Numbered from the stretch's first letter, positions 1 to 8,532 are shown. The stretch is 25,569 nt of DNA from JANXZO01 sp964355115 (GCA_964355115.1 CAYHCQ010000034.1:1-25569); one strand, 5' to 3'. Program-made: numbers and translations. Notes: generated by a model from the sequence alone, not told the origin.

Positions 1-845
1 TAATGGAGGTGATTTCCGTCGCGGTCGAAAAGATCGTGACTCATCTCCTCGATCTGAATGAGCAGGTCGCCTGCAACACCACCCCGGGCAGCTGCATTTC
101 CCTTGCCTCCCATGGAGAGTTGCATTCCTTCAGCAACACCGGCAGGGATCCGGATGGCAATGACCTCTTCCCCTTTTACGATACCGTTTCCGGCGCAGTC
201 GGTACATTTGTCGGTAATGATCTGACCTTCGCCGCCGCAGTGAGGACAGGTGGTCGTCGTTTGCATTTGTCCCAGGAAAGTTGAGGTGACCTTGGTTACA
301 TGGCCGGATCCCTTGCAGGTGGAACAGGCTGAATATGAACTTCCTCCTTTGGCACCGCTACCCTGACATGTATTACATGAGATAAACTTGTTAACCTTGA
401 TCTTTTTTTCAACGCCATTGGCAATCTCTTCAAGGGTCAGCTTCACCTTTACACGCAGGTTTGAGCCCCGGTTTACGGTGCGACCGCGCCGGCCGCCGCC
501 GCCGCCAAAAAATGAACTAAAGGGATCGTTCCCAAATCCGCCGCCGAAGATATCACCAAAATGGCTGAAAATATCCTCCATGCTCATTCCGCCACCGCTG
601 AAACCACCGAATCCGTTGTTTCCCATCCCGGCATGACCGTATTGGTCGTAACGACTGCGCTTGTTGGGATCGTTCAGTACTTCATATGCCTCTGCAGCCT
701 CTTTGAACTTATCTTCCGACTCTTTATCCCCAGGGTTCTTATCAGGATGGAAGCGCAAGGCCTGTTTGCGGTATGCTTTTTTTAACTCTTCCGGTGTAGC
801 GTTCTTGCTGACTTCCAGTATCTCGTAGTAATCACGTTTCTTCAT
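1..845 (-). CDS. dnaJ: Chaperone DnaJ (Hsp40), C-terminus cut by window edge
   Basis: DnaJ is the Hsp40 co-chaperone that delivers unfolded clients to DnaK and stimulates its ATPase in the cytoplasm. The minus-strand frame reads 281 residues from ATG at 845 down to base 3 with no stop, so about 100 C-terminal residues lie outside. The J domain is at residues 1-70 with the HPD motif at 33-35. A Gly/Phe-rich linker covers about 71-120. Four zinc repeats follow: CNTCQGSG (157), CSTCKGSG (174), CPHCGGEG (200) and CTDCAGNG (214). This is a complete type I zinc-finger domain, and the start of the client-binding domain is visible. It lies six bases downstream of grpE, so the two are almost certainly co-transcribed. 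I saw no CIRCE heat-shock operator upstream of the pair. Confidence 0.97.
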   Translation of the reverse strand, partial: MKKRDYYEILEVSKNATPEELKKAYRKQALRFHPDKNPGDKESEDKFKEAAEAYEVLNDPNKRSRYDQYGHAGMGNNGFGGFSGGGMSMEDIFSHFGDIFGGGFGNDPFSSFFGGGGGRRGRTVNRGSNLRVKVKLTLEEIANGVEKKIKVNKFISCNTCQGSGAKGGSSYSACSTCKGSGHVTKVTSTFLGQMQTTTTCPHCGGEGQIITDKCTDCAGNGIVKGEEVIAIRIPAGVAEGMQLSMGGKGNAAARGGVAGDLLIQIEEMSHDLFDRDGNHLH

Positions 846-851
846 AATCCT

Positions 852-1433
852 CTAATTTCCAACTACCACCCTGGCATAACGTATTACTTTGCCGCCCAGG
901 AGATACCCTTTTTCAATTTCGTCAATAATTTTACCCTTCATTTCGGGATCAACAGCCGGAATGTTTGTGATTGCCTCATGGAAATCGGTGTCGAACGGTT
1001 CCCCGACGGTTTGCATCTGTTCCAGCCCCTGTTGTGTAAGCGTGGATAAAAATTTGTTAAAGATCAGGACCACTCCTTCTTTCAGGGCATGGTCTGCATC
1101 TCCGGTGGTATCAAAGGCTTTGATGGCCCGCTCAAAATCATCGAGAACAGGCAGTAATTTAGTGATGACCTCTGCGGAGGCAAACTTACTCTGCTCGATT
1201 TTTTCTTTCAGCGTGCGTTTACGGTAGTTGTCAAATTCAGAGTACAGCCTGAGGAACCTGTCATTCAGGTCGGCTACCTGGGCTTCGAGTTGTTCTTCCT
1301 TCGACCTTTCGTCATGTAGATCAGTTGCAGTTTCTGTTTTTGCGCTGCCTTCTTCCTTCTTTTCCAGGTCGTGTTTTGCTTCCTCGTGCTTTTTCATGTT
1401 CTCCCTATCTTCTTTTTTTTGTTTCAGGATCAT
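852..1433 (-). CDS. grpE: Nucleotide exchange factor GrpE
   Basis: GrpE is the nucleotide exchange factor of the DnaK-DnaJ-GrpE system; it releases ADP from DnaK and resets the folding cycle. The protein has up to 193 residues. A highly charged Lys/Glu N-terminus (about 1-50) leads into a predicted long coiled coil with the typical LNDRFLRLYSEFDNYRKRT stretch. The conserved VLDDFERAIKAF segment and the C-terminal beta domain ending GYLLGGKVIRYARVVVGN follow. Two starts are possible: ATG at 1433, or ATG at 1397, which is preceded by AGGGAGAAC and gives a 181-residue protein. I list the longer form. The stop is six bases before dnaJ. A 17-base palindrome with arms TTTATTC and GAATAAA (1439-1455) sits directly upstream of the longer start; its role is unknown. 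Confidence 0.96.
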   Translation of the reverse strand: MILKQKKEDRENMKKHEEAKHDLEKKEEGSAKTETATDLHDERSKEEQLEAQVADLNDRFLRLYSEFDNYRKRTLKEKIEQSKFASAEVITKLLPVLDDFERAIKAFDTTGDADHALKEGVVLIFNKFLSTLTQQGLEQMQTVGEPFDTDFHEAITNIPAVDPEMKGKIIDEIEKGYLLGGKVIRYARVVVGN

Positions 1434-1508
1434 AATACTTTATTCTTCGAATAAAATTCGGTTGAGTGTTGACAAAAAACCTGCCAGTTGGTTATTCGCG
1501 ACAATTTG

Positions 1509-2819
1509 TCAGCCGGAAATCCGTCGGATTTCTGCGCCCAGGTTCTGCAGTCGTAAATCGATCTCCTGGTAGCCGCGGTCTATCTGCTCAATATTATCGA
1601 TGATGCTCTTTCCGGTTGCCGACAGTGCTGCGATCAGCAAGGCAACACCTGCTCTGATGTCGGGCGACGACATGCGTATGCCACGCAGCGGGTATTTATG
1701 GTCCAGCCCGATAACAGTGGCCCTGTGAGGGTCACAAAGAATGATTTTTGCCCCCATGTCGATGATCTTGTCGACGAAAAAGAGACGGCTTTCAAACATC
1801 TTCTGGTGGATTAGTACACTGCCCCTGGCCTGGGTGGCCACAACGAGGACAATACTGATCAGATCCGGTGTAAATCCCGGCCAGGGTGCGTCTGCAATGG
1901 TCATGATCGAACCATCCATGAAATTCTCCACCTCATAGTGATCCTGGGGAGGAACATAGATGTCGTCGCCCTGCTTTTCGAGCTGGATGCCAAGTCGTCT
2001 GAATACGTCGGGAATCAGTCCGAGTTGCTGGTAATCAACGTTTTTTATCGTGACTTCTGATCCCGTCATTGCGGCCAGACCTATAAAGCTGCCCACCTCT
2101 ATCATATCAGAACGGAGTGTGTGTTCGCAGCCGTGCAGAGCGGAAACCCCATGAATTTTCAGCAGGTTTGATCCGATGCCTTCAATACGTGCGCCCATTC
2201 TGACCAGCATCGAACACAATTGGGAGATGTAGGGTTCACAGGCAGCATTAAAAATTGTAGTTGTGCCTTCGGCCATCACGGCGGCCATGACGATGTTGGC
2301 GGTACCGGTTACTGATGCTTCATCCAGAAGCATATAGCTGCCCTTCAGGGCTGGTGCGGTTACCGTGAATTGTTGATTATCGGCGTTATAATCAAATCGG
2401 GCGCCAAGTTTCTGCAGGCCGGTAAAATGCGTGTCGAGCCGGCGGCGTCCAATTTTATCGCCACCCGGAGTGTAAATATATCCTTTTCCAAACCGTGCCA
2501 GCATAGGCCCCAGGATCATTATCGATCCGCGGAGTGTGCCCGCTTTGTCATGAAATTCTTTGGTAAGCAGATAGTCGAAGTTGATCTCCCTGGCCTGAAA
2601 AGTGTAAACCGAGGGGGCCTCCCTTGTGATAGTTACACCCACCGACTGAAGCAGTTCGATCAGCTTATTTACATCACGGATATCGGGAACATTCCGGATG
2701 GTTACCTTTTCGGTTGTAAGCAGGACTGCACAAATTACCTGCAACGCCTCATTTTTGGCGCCCTGCGGGGTAATCTCACCCGTTAGTTTTTTTCCTCCGA
2801 TGATCTCGAAAGAACTCAT
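1509..2819 (-). CDS. murA: UDP-N-acetylglucosamine 1-carboxyvinyltransferase MurA, Cys-to-Asp variant
   Basis: MurA catalyses the first committed step of peptidoglycan synthesis, transferring enolpyruvate from PEP to UDP-GlcNAc in the cytoplasm. The 436-residue length is usual for the family. Lys22-Asn23 in GAKNEALQ matches the conserved substrate-binding Lys-Asn. The mobile catalytic loop reads TPGGDKIGRRRLDTH, which puts Asp121 where E. coli has Cys115, the residue alkylated by fosfomycin. Asp at this site is established in naturally fosfomycin-insensitive MurA enzymes such as that of Mycobacterium. The C-terminus carries the expected RGYQEIDLRLQNLGA. The start overlaps the stop of the upstream DUF4290 gene in an ATGA (2819-2816), which suggests translational coupling. 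Confidence 0.97.
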   Translation of the reverse strand: MSSFEIIGGKKLTGEITPQGAKNEALQVICAVLLTTEKVTIRNVPDIRDVNKLIELLQSVGVTITREAPSVYTFQAREINFDYLLTKEFHDKAGTLRGSIMILGPMLARFGKGYIYTPGGDKIGRRRLDTHFTGLQKLGARFDYNADNQQFTVTAPALKGSYMLLDEASVTGTANIVMAAVMAEGTTTIFNAACEPYISQLCSMLVRMGARIEGIGSNLLKIHGVSALHGCEHTLRSDMIEVGSFIGLAAMTGSEVTIKNVDYQQLGLIPDVFRRLGIQLEKQGDDIYVPPQDHYEVENFMDGSIMTIADAPWPGFTPDLISIVLVVATQARGSVLIHQKMFESRLFFVDKIIDMGAKIILCDPHRATVIGLDHKYPLRGIRMSSPDIRAGVALLIAALSATGKSIIDNIEQIDRGYQEIDLRLQNLGAEIRRISG

Positions 2820-3481
2820 TGAGGCTTATTGCGTCCGCGTTGGTTGAATTCAGGTTTATTGAAACCGGGCTTGTTGAAGTTGCCGTTTGGATTGGGTCTG
2901 AATGGCTTGCGCTTCACCGGCGTATTGCGGGCAAGGATGTCGTTGGTATGGGCAAACCTGAAATCCTGGTGGAGTTTAAGCCTGTCCTGTGAAAGTAATT
3001 TAAGGTGGAGTTCTATCAGTTCGTCGTTCACCGATTCACGGTTCCAGTTGAGGTAGGATTTCTTCATGTGGTTTGCAATGGCAATAACCAGGGCATCCTT
3101 TTCCGGCCCATCCTCATATTCAACTGCCTTTTCGATCATCAAGGCAATGTTCTTTCCGTAATGCTTGAACTCAATCTCTTTATCGTGGTACGAAAGGGTT
3201 TCGGGCTTGGTGCTCAGCGACAGGGGCGGGGGAGGAGGGTAGGGTGCATCCACATCGAGTTTGAAATCGGCAATAATGTATAGATGATCCCAGAGTTTAT
3301 GCTTGTAATCACCCGATTCTTTTACAGCCGGGTTAAGCTGACCCATGACATTAATGATGAATTTGGCCGCTTTATTTCGTTGATCACGGTCTTCGATGGT
3401 GCATGCAAACTGGATCATACGCTGTACGTTCCTGCCATATTCCGGGATGACCATCATCTCGCGGGTGGTATTGTATTCCAT
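2816..3481 (-). CDS. DUF4290 family protein, function unknown
   Basis: I recognise this as a DUF4290 protein, a family I know only from Bacteroidota and without an assigned function. From ATG at 3481 it has 221 residues and begins MEYNTTREMMVIPEYGRNVQ. An in-frame ATG at 3517 would add 12 residues (MYLCKKIIVNET). I prefer the inner start because the likely -7 element (3507-3514) places the transcript start near 3500, after the outer ATG. The core, about residues 10-180, is predicted helical with no signal peptide or membrane segment. It carries a YPPPPP run near residue 82 and a low-complexity Asn/Pro/Lys tail with repeated FNKP units. It is coupled to murA by an ATGA overlap, which hints at an envelope role, but that is only inference. 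Confidence 0.88.
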   Translation of the reverse strand: MEYNTTREMMVIPEYGRNVQRMIQFACTIEDRDQRNKAAKFIINVMGQLNPAVKESGDYKHKLWDHLYIIADFKLDVDAPYPPPPPLSLSTKPETLSYHDKEIEFKHYGKNIALMIEKAVEYEDGPEKDALVIAIANHMKKSYLNWNRESVNDELIELHLKLLSQDRLKLHQDFRFAHTNDILARNTPVKRKPFRPNPNGNFNKPGFNKPEFNQRGRNKPQ

Positions 3482-3506
3482 TGTTTCGTTCACTATAATT
3501 TTTTTG

Positions 3507-3514
3507 CAAAGATA
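3507..3514 (-). promoter_or_regulatory. Putative Bacteroidota -7 element upstream of the DUF4290-murA genes
   Basis: Read on the minus strand this is TATCTTTG, an exact match to TAnnTTTG. It lies 25 bases before the preferred DUF4290 ATG at 3481. I found no convincing TTG -33 element at the usual spacing, so the call is moderate. Confidence 0.45.
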
Positions 3515-3550
3515 CAACTCTCTTCAAGATTTCCGGCTATTTTTATCCGG

Positions 3551-5872
3551 TCAGGAGACAATCCTGAGTTTTGCAAACCGCAGAAGCAACTGTTTATTCC
3601 CTACTCCCGGAAAGAAAACAGTCGCCTTCTTATTCGGGCCGACGCCTTCCAGATTGATCACCTTCCCTTTCCCGAACCGTTCGTGCATAACCTCCATGCC
3701 ATTTTGAATGTCATCTACTTCTGAAGGCGGGCCCGAAGGAGTTTCAGATTTCTGAGATTCCTGCAGAGGTGTGACTTTCTGGAAATTTTTTGTCAGGGTC
3801 ACTTTTTTGGGAGGAAGATCAAGTCCGGGCAGGGTGGCCGACCAGTTCAGATGGTTGGGAAAACTCTCCTTTTTAATCGTGGCTTTCTTCGGGAAATCGA
3901 TAAACCGTTCCGGGATTTCGCTGATGAACCGGCTTGGTTCACACATGGTTGGAGTTCCCCATTTGTAACGGTTTTCGGCGTAACTCAGGGTGAGTTTCTG
4001 CTCGGCTCGCGTGATGGCTACATAGAACAACCTGCGCTCCTCCTCCAGATCGGCGCGGGAGTTGAGCGACTGGATTGAAGGGAAGAGGTTCTCTTCCATC
4101 CCCACAACAAATACATAGGGAAATTCGAGCCCTTTTGCCGAGTGAACTGTCATCAGTGTCACCCGGTCTTTATCTTCATCGTCGCCTTTGTCGGCATCCG
4201 TGATCAGGGCCACATCCTGCATGAATTCATCCAAAGTGCGCATCACATTTTCTTCGATCTCCCCGGTTTCAGGGTTGGACCGAGGGGTTTCAGAGAATTC
4301 CTTGATGGCATTCAACAACTCCTCCAGGTTCTCGAACCGGCTTACCCCTTCCGGCGTTTTGTCCTCGTAAAGCTCCTTCATCAGCCCAGAAGAACCGGCA
4401 ATGTGCTTTGCCATCTCAAAGGCGTTTTTCGTCTTCAACAGAGCTGCGAAACTTCTTATCATTGTTACAAAACCATATATCTTTTGGCCTGTGGCATCCG
4501 ACAGTTTGATATTGTTTCCGGCTGGATTGTCGATGATCTCGAACAGGCTTTTTTGCTTCTCATCAGCAAGTACGATGAGTTTTTCGAGCGTTGTCTTCCC
4601 GATACCGCGCGCAGGATAGTTGATCACCCTCAGCAGGGCGTCTTCGTCGCGGTGGTTTATGGAGAGCCTGAAATAGGCAATGATGTCCTTGATCTCCTTG
4701 CGCTGGTAAAAAGAGAGTCCGCCGTAAATCCGGCAGGGAATATTGAGCCGCCGCAATGCCTCTTCATGGGCCCGCGATTGGGCATTGGTCCGGTACAATA
4801 TGGCAATGTCGGAATTTGGCAACTGGTAATTCATCTTGTTTTCGAAGATCGACTGTGCCACAAGGTTCGCCTCCTCGTTGTCGGTTGAAGCCCTGATCAG
4901 CGGTATCATCGGTCCTTCAGCATTATCCGTCCAGATTTCTTTGAATATCTGGTTTTTATTGTTGGAAATGATGCTGTTTGCCGCCTCCACAATGGTTTTG
5001 GTGGAGCGATAATTCTGTTCCAGTTTGAAGATGCTGTGATCGGGATAATCGCTTTTGAAATTCAGGATGTTTTGGATGTTCGCCCCCCGGAAACCGTAAA
5101 TACTCTGAGCGTCGTCGCCGACAACGCAAAGGTTCTCATTGTTCGCGGCCAGCTTCTTGATGATGAGATATTGTGCATAATTGGTATCCTGGTACTCATC
5201 GACAAGGATGTAGTGGAATTTTTGCTGGTATTTGTAAAGTACATCCGGAAAATCACGCAGCAGAACATTCATGTTGAAAAGCAGGTCGTCGAAATCCATG
5301 GCAGAGGCACGGCGCAGACGGTTCTGGTATTGCAGGTAAAGTTTGCCGGTAAGCGGCTTGCCTGATGTGGTGTCGTATTCGCTCAGTTCAGGGTTAGCAT
5401 TGTAGTCTTCGGCCGAAAGGAGACTTGTTTTTGCCGAAGAGATACGATGGAGAATGTAACCCGGCTGATACACTTTATCATCCAGGTTGTTCTCTTTGAT
5501 CAGGTTTTTCATCACCCGTTTGGTATCGTCGGTATCGTAAATTGTGTAGTTCGAAGGGTAGCCAAGCTGATGCCCCTCTATGCGCAGGACCCTGGCAAAC
5601 ACCGAGTGGAAGGTTCCCATCCAAACATTCTGTGCCTCCGGGCCAACCAGGGCAACAATCCGGTCTTTCATCTCCCGGGCTGCTTTATTGGTAAACGTGA
5701 GCGCAAGAATATGAAAAGGATCGATGTCCTTTTCAACAAGGTGCGCTACCCGGTAAGTAAGCACACGGGTCTTCCCGGATCCTGCCCCTGCAATCACCAT
5801 GACCGGTCCGTCGGTAGCGACAACCGCGGCCCTCTGGGCCTCATTCAGCTCATTAAGAATATTGGAAGACAT
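3551..5872 (-). CDS. pcrA: UvrD/PcrA-type superfamily 1 DNA helicase
   Basis: ATP-dependent 3'-5' DNA helicase of the UvrD/Rep/PcrA group, acting in nucleotide excision repair, replication restart and removal of RecA or RNA polymerase from DNA. From ATG at 5872 it has 773 residues. Visible motifs in order: Walker A GAGSGKT (29-35), motif II VDEYQDTNYAQY, motif III GDDAQSIYGFRGA, motif IV EQNYRST, motif V TVHSAKGLEFPYVF and motif VI RRLFYVAITRAE. The C-terminus (MEVMHERFGKGKVINLEG onward) matches the Tudor-like RNA-polymerase-binding domain of PcrA/UvrD. The frame stays open to ATG 5974, but those 34 extra residues do not resemble the family, and a TAnnTTTG-like site at 5890-5897 would start the transcript inside them. 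The symbol could equally be uvrD. It is first in the minus-strand series. Confidence 0.96.
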   Translation of the reverse strand: MSSNILNELNEAQRAAVVATDGPVMVIAGAGSGKTRVLTYRVAHLVEKDIDPFHILALTFTNKAAREMKDRIVALVGPEAQNVWMGTFHSVFARVLRIEGHQLGYPSNYTIYDTDDTKRVMKNLIKENNLDDKVYQPGYILHRISSAKTSLLSAEDYNANPELSEYDTTSGKPLTGKLYLQYQNRLRRASAMDFDDLLFNMNVLLRDFPDVLYKYQQKFHYILVDEYQDTNYAQYLIIKKLAANNENLCVVGDDAQSIYGFRGANIQNILNFKSDYPDHSIFKLEQNYRSTKTIVEAANSIISNNKNQIFKEIWTDNAEGPMIPLIRASTDNEEANLVAQSIFENKMNYQLPNSDIAILYRTNAQSRAHEEALRRLNIPCRIYGGLSFYQRKEIKDIIAYFRLSINHRDEDALLRVINYPARGIGKTTLEKLIVLADEKQKSLFEIIDNPAGNNIKLSDATGQKIYGFVTMIRSFAALLKTKNAFEMAKHIAGSSGLMKELYEDKTPEGVSRFENLEELLNAIKEFSETPRSNPETGEIEENVMRTLDEFMQDVALITDADKGDDEDKDRVTLMTVHSAKGLEFPYVFVVGMEENLFPSIQSLNSRADLEEERRLFYVAITRAEQKLTLSYAENRYKWGTPTMCEPSRFISEIPERFIDFPKKATIKKESFPNHLNWSATLPGLDLPPKKVTLTKNFQKVTPLQESQKSETPSGPPSEVDDIQNGMEVMHERFGKGKVINLEGVGPNKKATVFFPGVGNKQLLLRFAKLRIVS

Positions 5873-5889
5873 CAATAAGGATAAGATCG

Positions 5890-5897
5890 CAAAATTA
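5890..5897 (-). promoter_or_regulatory. Putative -7 element for the helicase gene
   Basis: The minus strand reads TAATTTTG, matching TAnnTTTG, 17 bases before the preferred ATG at 5872. The -33 position lacks a clear TTG, so only the -7 half is supported. If real, the leader would be about 10 nucleotides. Confidence 0.35.
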
Positions 5898-6152
5898 ACC
5901 GATTTGAGGATACGAAACCGCCACTGGGAAGAGAACATATTAACAAACCCTTTTTTAACCGCTACTGACGACACTTGCCCTGGTTATGGATACGATTGAT
6001 GCTTTATTATATACGGTTACCCCGGTTTTAATGACACTATAGGCTTATAAAGTGCGGGAAATCAGTGTTTAATGCGATGCAGGGGAAATGTTCCACTTAC
6101 TAATTTACAGGCTACATCTCGGGCTGTTTAAGCCACGGATACTAATTGGCAG

Positions 6153-6184
6153 TTGAATGTACCGTATTGATAATCATATTTTTG
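6153..6184 (+). promoter_or_regulatory. Bacteroidota-type promoter for the LruC lipoprotein gene
   Basis: TTG at 6153-6155, a 21-base spacer, then TATTTTTG at 6177-6184, an exact TAnnTTTG match. Transcription would start near 6190, about 35 bases before the ATG at 6224. This argues against the in-frame upstream ATG at 6146, which lies ahead of the promoter. Confidence 0.55.
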
Positions 6185-6223
6185 TGTTTTCAAATGCAAC
6201 AGAAAACGATAAAAACAAAAACC

Positions 6224-8398
6224 ATGAAACGTTCAACCATCATTCTCGTCATCATTCTGAACCTCTCCGCATTCATGTTTACAGGATGCCGTAAAGAGCT
6301 TACCGTCGACCCGGCCGGTTCAGGAACCAATGTTAACTCTATCTTTGACCTCAAGGTTCCCTCCACCTTTAACTGGGCAACCACCCGTGAGGTATCCCTT
6401 AACCTCGCGATGAACCTTCCCGGGGTAACCTATAAGACCAATACCATCAGTATTTACGATGGAGATCCTTACAAGGACGGAAACCTGGTGTTTACCGGTT
6501 ATGCTGCCAACGATTTCGCGCTGGTTGCCAAAATACGCATTCCAATTGCGGTTACTGAATTGTATGTTCACCTGACGCCGCTCAATGCAGCCAACCAGCT
6601 GGTAACATTGGCAGTCACCGACAATATTAGTTATACATTTACCCAGACGGGAGGTGTGAAAAATGCCATGAATACCGACTCAGGCCCCGACTGCAGCGCT
6701 GCCATGGCGCCTTATATACTTTCCGGGGTGCAGAATATAACCATCAGCGATGGTAACACCTATTATATTAACGATTTGGCATCAGGTTCAATTGACGTTA
6801 AAGATGGTGCATTGATCATCTGCGGTACATATACCGGATTGCTCAATATGGGAGATCCCCAGGATGCGAGCACCGTGACAGTTTCCTCAACCGGGACCGC
6901 AACACTAACTTCCATGTCGAAGGATGATAATTCTACTCTTGATAATTATGGAACTCTTTCCATCGCAGGAAATTTCACACCGAAGGATCTGGTGCGTAAT
7001 TTCGGAACGATGAGTATCGGAGCCTCCTACCTGATGAACAGCGGTGGTCCTCATTCACCCGAACTCATTAATTCAGGGATGCTTACCATCGGTAACGAAT
7101 TCAATGTTCATGAAAAGCTGACCAACAATGGAACCGTTGAGGTTATGGGGCATATGAACTGCAATAACAGTGAAATTTTCAACGGATGCAAAATTATTGT
7201 TCATCTCGATTTTCACCTGAATAATGCCGAGTTTACAAACCAGTCGGGATATCTTAAGGTTTACCAGGAAACTTTCATCCAGGGAGGACTGGCGTTCATG
7301 AAGCTGATTGACCAGTCGATGATCTCTACCTACGACCTTAGGATGAATGGCGACATCACAGGCAGCACTACCAATTCAACGATCAATGAGGTGAAAGTCA
7401 CAAATCAGCTGCGGTTCGACGGACCGAATGTTGTTACGGGTCCTGTTGAGGTTGCACAGACCAACGGCGTACTGGATAACGGCAACGGGTCGAATTTTAC
7501 CAACGGCGCAACATTTGTGAGCTTCGCCAACATTCTCAATACCATTGCCGCTTCCGAATGTAATCCTGAAGGAATAAATCCGCCCCCGCCGCCCCCTCCT
7601 CCTCTCACCGACAATATTACCACGGGTACTGCTGTATATGAAGACCTCTGGCCGAGCAAGGGTGACTATGATGTGAATGACCTGGTTGTCTATTACAAAT
7701 ACAATCTCAAGACCAACAGTCAGAACAAAGTGGTTGATATCGTGGCTAAATTTTATGTAAAAGCAGCTGGTGCTGGTCTGAAGAATGGATTTGGTTTCCA
7801 GATCGATGGGCTCACTCCCGATCAGATAAGCTCAGTAACAGGTTATAACCTTCAACATGGCTATGTTACCCTGAACGCAAATGGTACTGAAGCAGGTCAG
7901 TCCAAGGCGGTCATCATGGCATGGGACAATACGGATGATGTAATCAACCGCGCAGATCATTCATCATTCTTCAATACACTTCCCGGCACTTCTGTTGGAA
8001 CTGCCGATACCATCACAATCACAATTCACCTCGCTACCCCGTTATCAACGACAGTTGTCGGCACTGCACCGTTCAACCCCTTCCTCGTAAAGGGTATGAA
8101 CCGCCCTGTTGAGGTTCACCTGCCCGATTATATTCCCACATTGCTGGCCGACCAGTCCTATTTCGGGAATTCCGACGACAACTCAAATGCAGGAATTGCA
8201 AGGTATTATAAGACTAATACCAACCTGCCCTGGGCGCTTAATATTCCGGTTACTTTCGACTATCCTTTCGAGTTTGTCGATATCACCCAGGCATACACAC
8301 ATTTTGCCGCATGGGCGCAATCAGGTGGTGTTTCCTACCCCAACTGGTATGCAAACAATGCAGGCTATCGTAACGTTGCCAACATCTGGCACCCGTAA
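6224..8398 (+). CDS. LruC domain-containing lipoprotein
   Basis: Predicted exported lipoprotein of 724 residues, probably at the cell envelope. The start at 6224 gives a classic lipoprotein signal: MKR, a hydrophobic stretch to residue 19, then lipobox FTGC with Cys22. After Cys comes RKEL, which is not a clear surface-export signal. Residues about 165-440 are rich in short Asn/Gly/Thr/Ile units such as LDNYGTLSIAGNF and LINSGMLTIGNEF, which looks like a beta-solenoid. An eight-proline hinge lies at 453-460. From about residue 472 (YEDLWPSKGDYDVNDLV) to the C-terminus the sequence resembles the LruC/DUF4842 domain, named from a Leptospira outer-membrane lipoprotein. No enzymatic motif is seen. 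It has its own promoter and terminator, so it is probably monocistronic. The function is unknown; a structural or adhesive surface role is a guess. Confidence 0.88.
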   Translation: MKRSTIILVIILNLSAFMFTGCRKELTVDPAGSGTNVNSIFDLKVPSTFNWATTREVSLNLAMNLPGVTYKTNTISIYDGDPYKDGNLVFTGYAANDFALVAKIRIPIAVTELYVHLTPLNAANQLVTLAVTDNISYTFTQTGGVKNAMNTDSGPDCSAAMAPYILSGVQNITISDGNTYYINDLASGSIDVKDGALIICGTYTGLLNMGDPQDASTVTVSSTGTATLTSMSKDDNSTLDNYGTLSIAGNFTPKDLVRNFGTMSIGASYLMNSGGPHSPELINSGMLTIGNEFNVHEKLTNNGTVEVMGHMNCNNSEIFNGCKIIVHLDFHLNNAEFTNQSGYLKVYQETFIQGGLAFMKLIDQSMISTYDLRMNGDITGSTTNSTINEVKVTNQLRFDGPNVVTGPVEVAQTNGVLDNGNGSNFTNGATFVSFANILNTIAASECNPEGINPPPPPPPPLTDNITTGTAVYEDLWPSKGDYDVNDLVVYYKYNLKTNSQNKVVDIVAKFYVKAAGAGLKNGFGFQIDGLTPDQISSVTGYNLQHGYVTLNANGTEAGQSKAVIMAWDNTDDVINRADHSSFFNTLPGTSVGTADTITITIHLATPLSTTVVGTAPFNPFLVKGMNRPVEVHLPDYIPTLLADQSYFGNSDDNSNAGIARYYKTNTNLPWALNIPVTFDYPFEFVDITQAYTHFAAWAQSGGVSYPNWYANNAGYRNVANIWHP

Positions 8399-8457
8399 CA
8401 ATATTCCGGCGGTTTGGTTAACCGCTGGCTAACTTCAGACATGGTTGTGTTTTTTTT

Positions 8458-8487
8458 GTGGCATCCTTAGGGGTGCCACTTTTTTTT
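8458..8487 (+). terminator. Intrinsic terminator after the LruC lipoprotein gene
   Basis: Arms GTGGCATCC (8458-8466) and GGGTGCCAC (8471-8479) form a nine-pair stem with one G-U and a TTAG loop, followed by eight T. A weaker hairpin with arms GCGGTT and AACCGC (8409-8425) precedes it. Confidence 0.93.
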
Positions 8488-8515
8488 GTCTTATTGTGAA
8501 TATTTAATACTTTTA
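8485..8515 (+). promoter_or_regulatory. Possible promoter for the methyltransferase gene
   Basis: TTTG at 8485-8488, a 19-base spacer, then TACTTTTA at 8508-8515, one mismatch from TAnnTTTG. It overlaps the T-tract of the preceding terminator and lies 17 bases before the ATG at 8533. Confidence 0.4.
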
Positions 8516-8532
8516 CCTTTCAACAATAGCTT

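Larger units (their letters stand above)
5873..6223. other. Divergent intergenic region between the helicase and LruC lipoprotein genes
   Basis: About 350 bases separate the divergent starts. I see one -7-like site facing each gene (5890-5897 and 6177-6184) and no tRNA, repeat or convincing small ORF. The middle, about 5990-6140, has no feature I can name. Confidence 0.6.

Noticed and set aside
388..785. Plus-strand open frames across the dnaJ region
   Set aside because: They are antisense to clear dnaJ coding sequence; the proline-rich product is the reverse of the Gly-rich linker.
1434..1508. CIRCE heat-shock operator before grpE
   Set aside because: The palindrome here (TTTATTC/GAATAAA) does not match the TTAGCACTC-N9-GAGTGCTAA form.
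4142..4888. 248-residue plus-strand open frame inside the helicase gene
   Set aside because: It is antisense to conserved helicase codons, has no recognisable domain, and similar shadow frames occur across the gene.
5873..5974. 34-residue N-terminal extension of the helicase
   Set aside because: The sequence is not helicase-like, and a TAnnTTTG-type site at 5890-5897 would start transcription downstream of that ATG.
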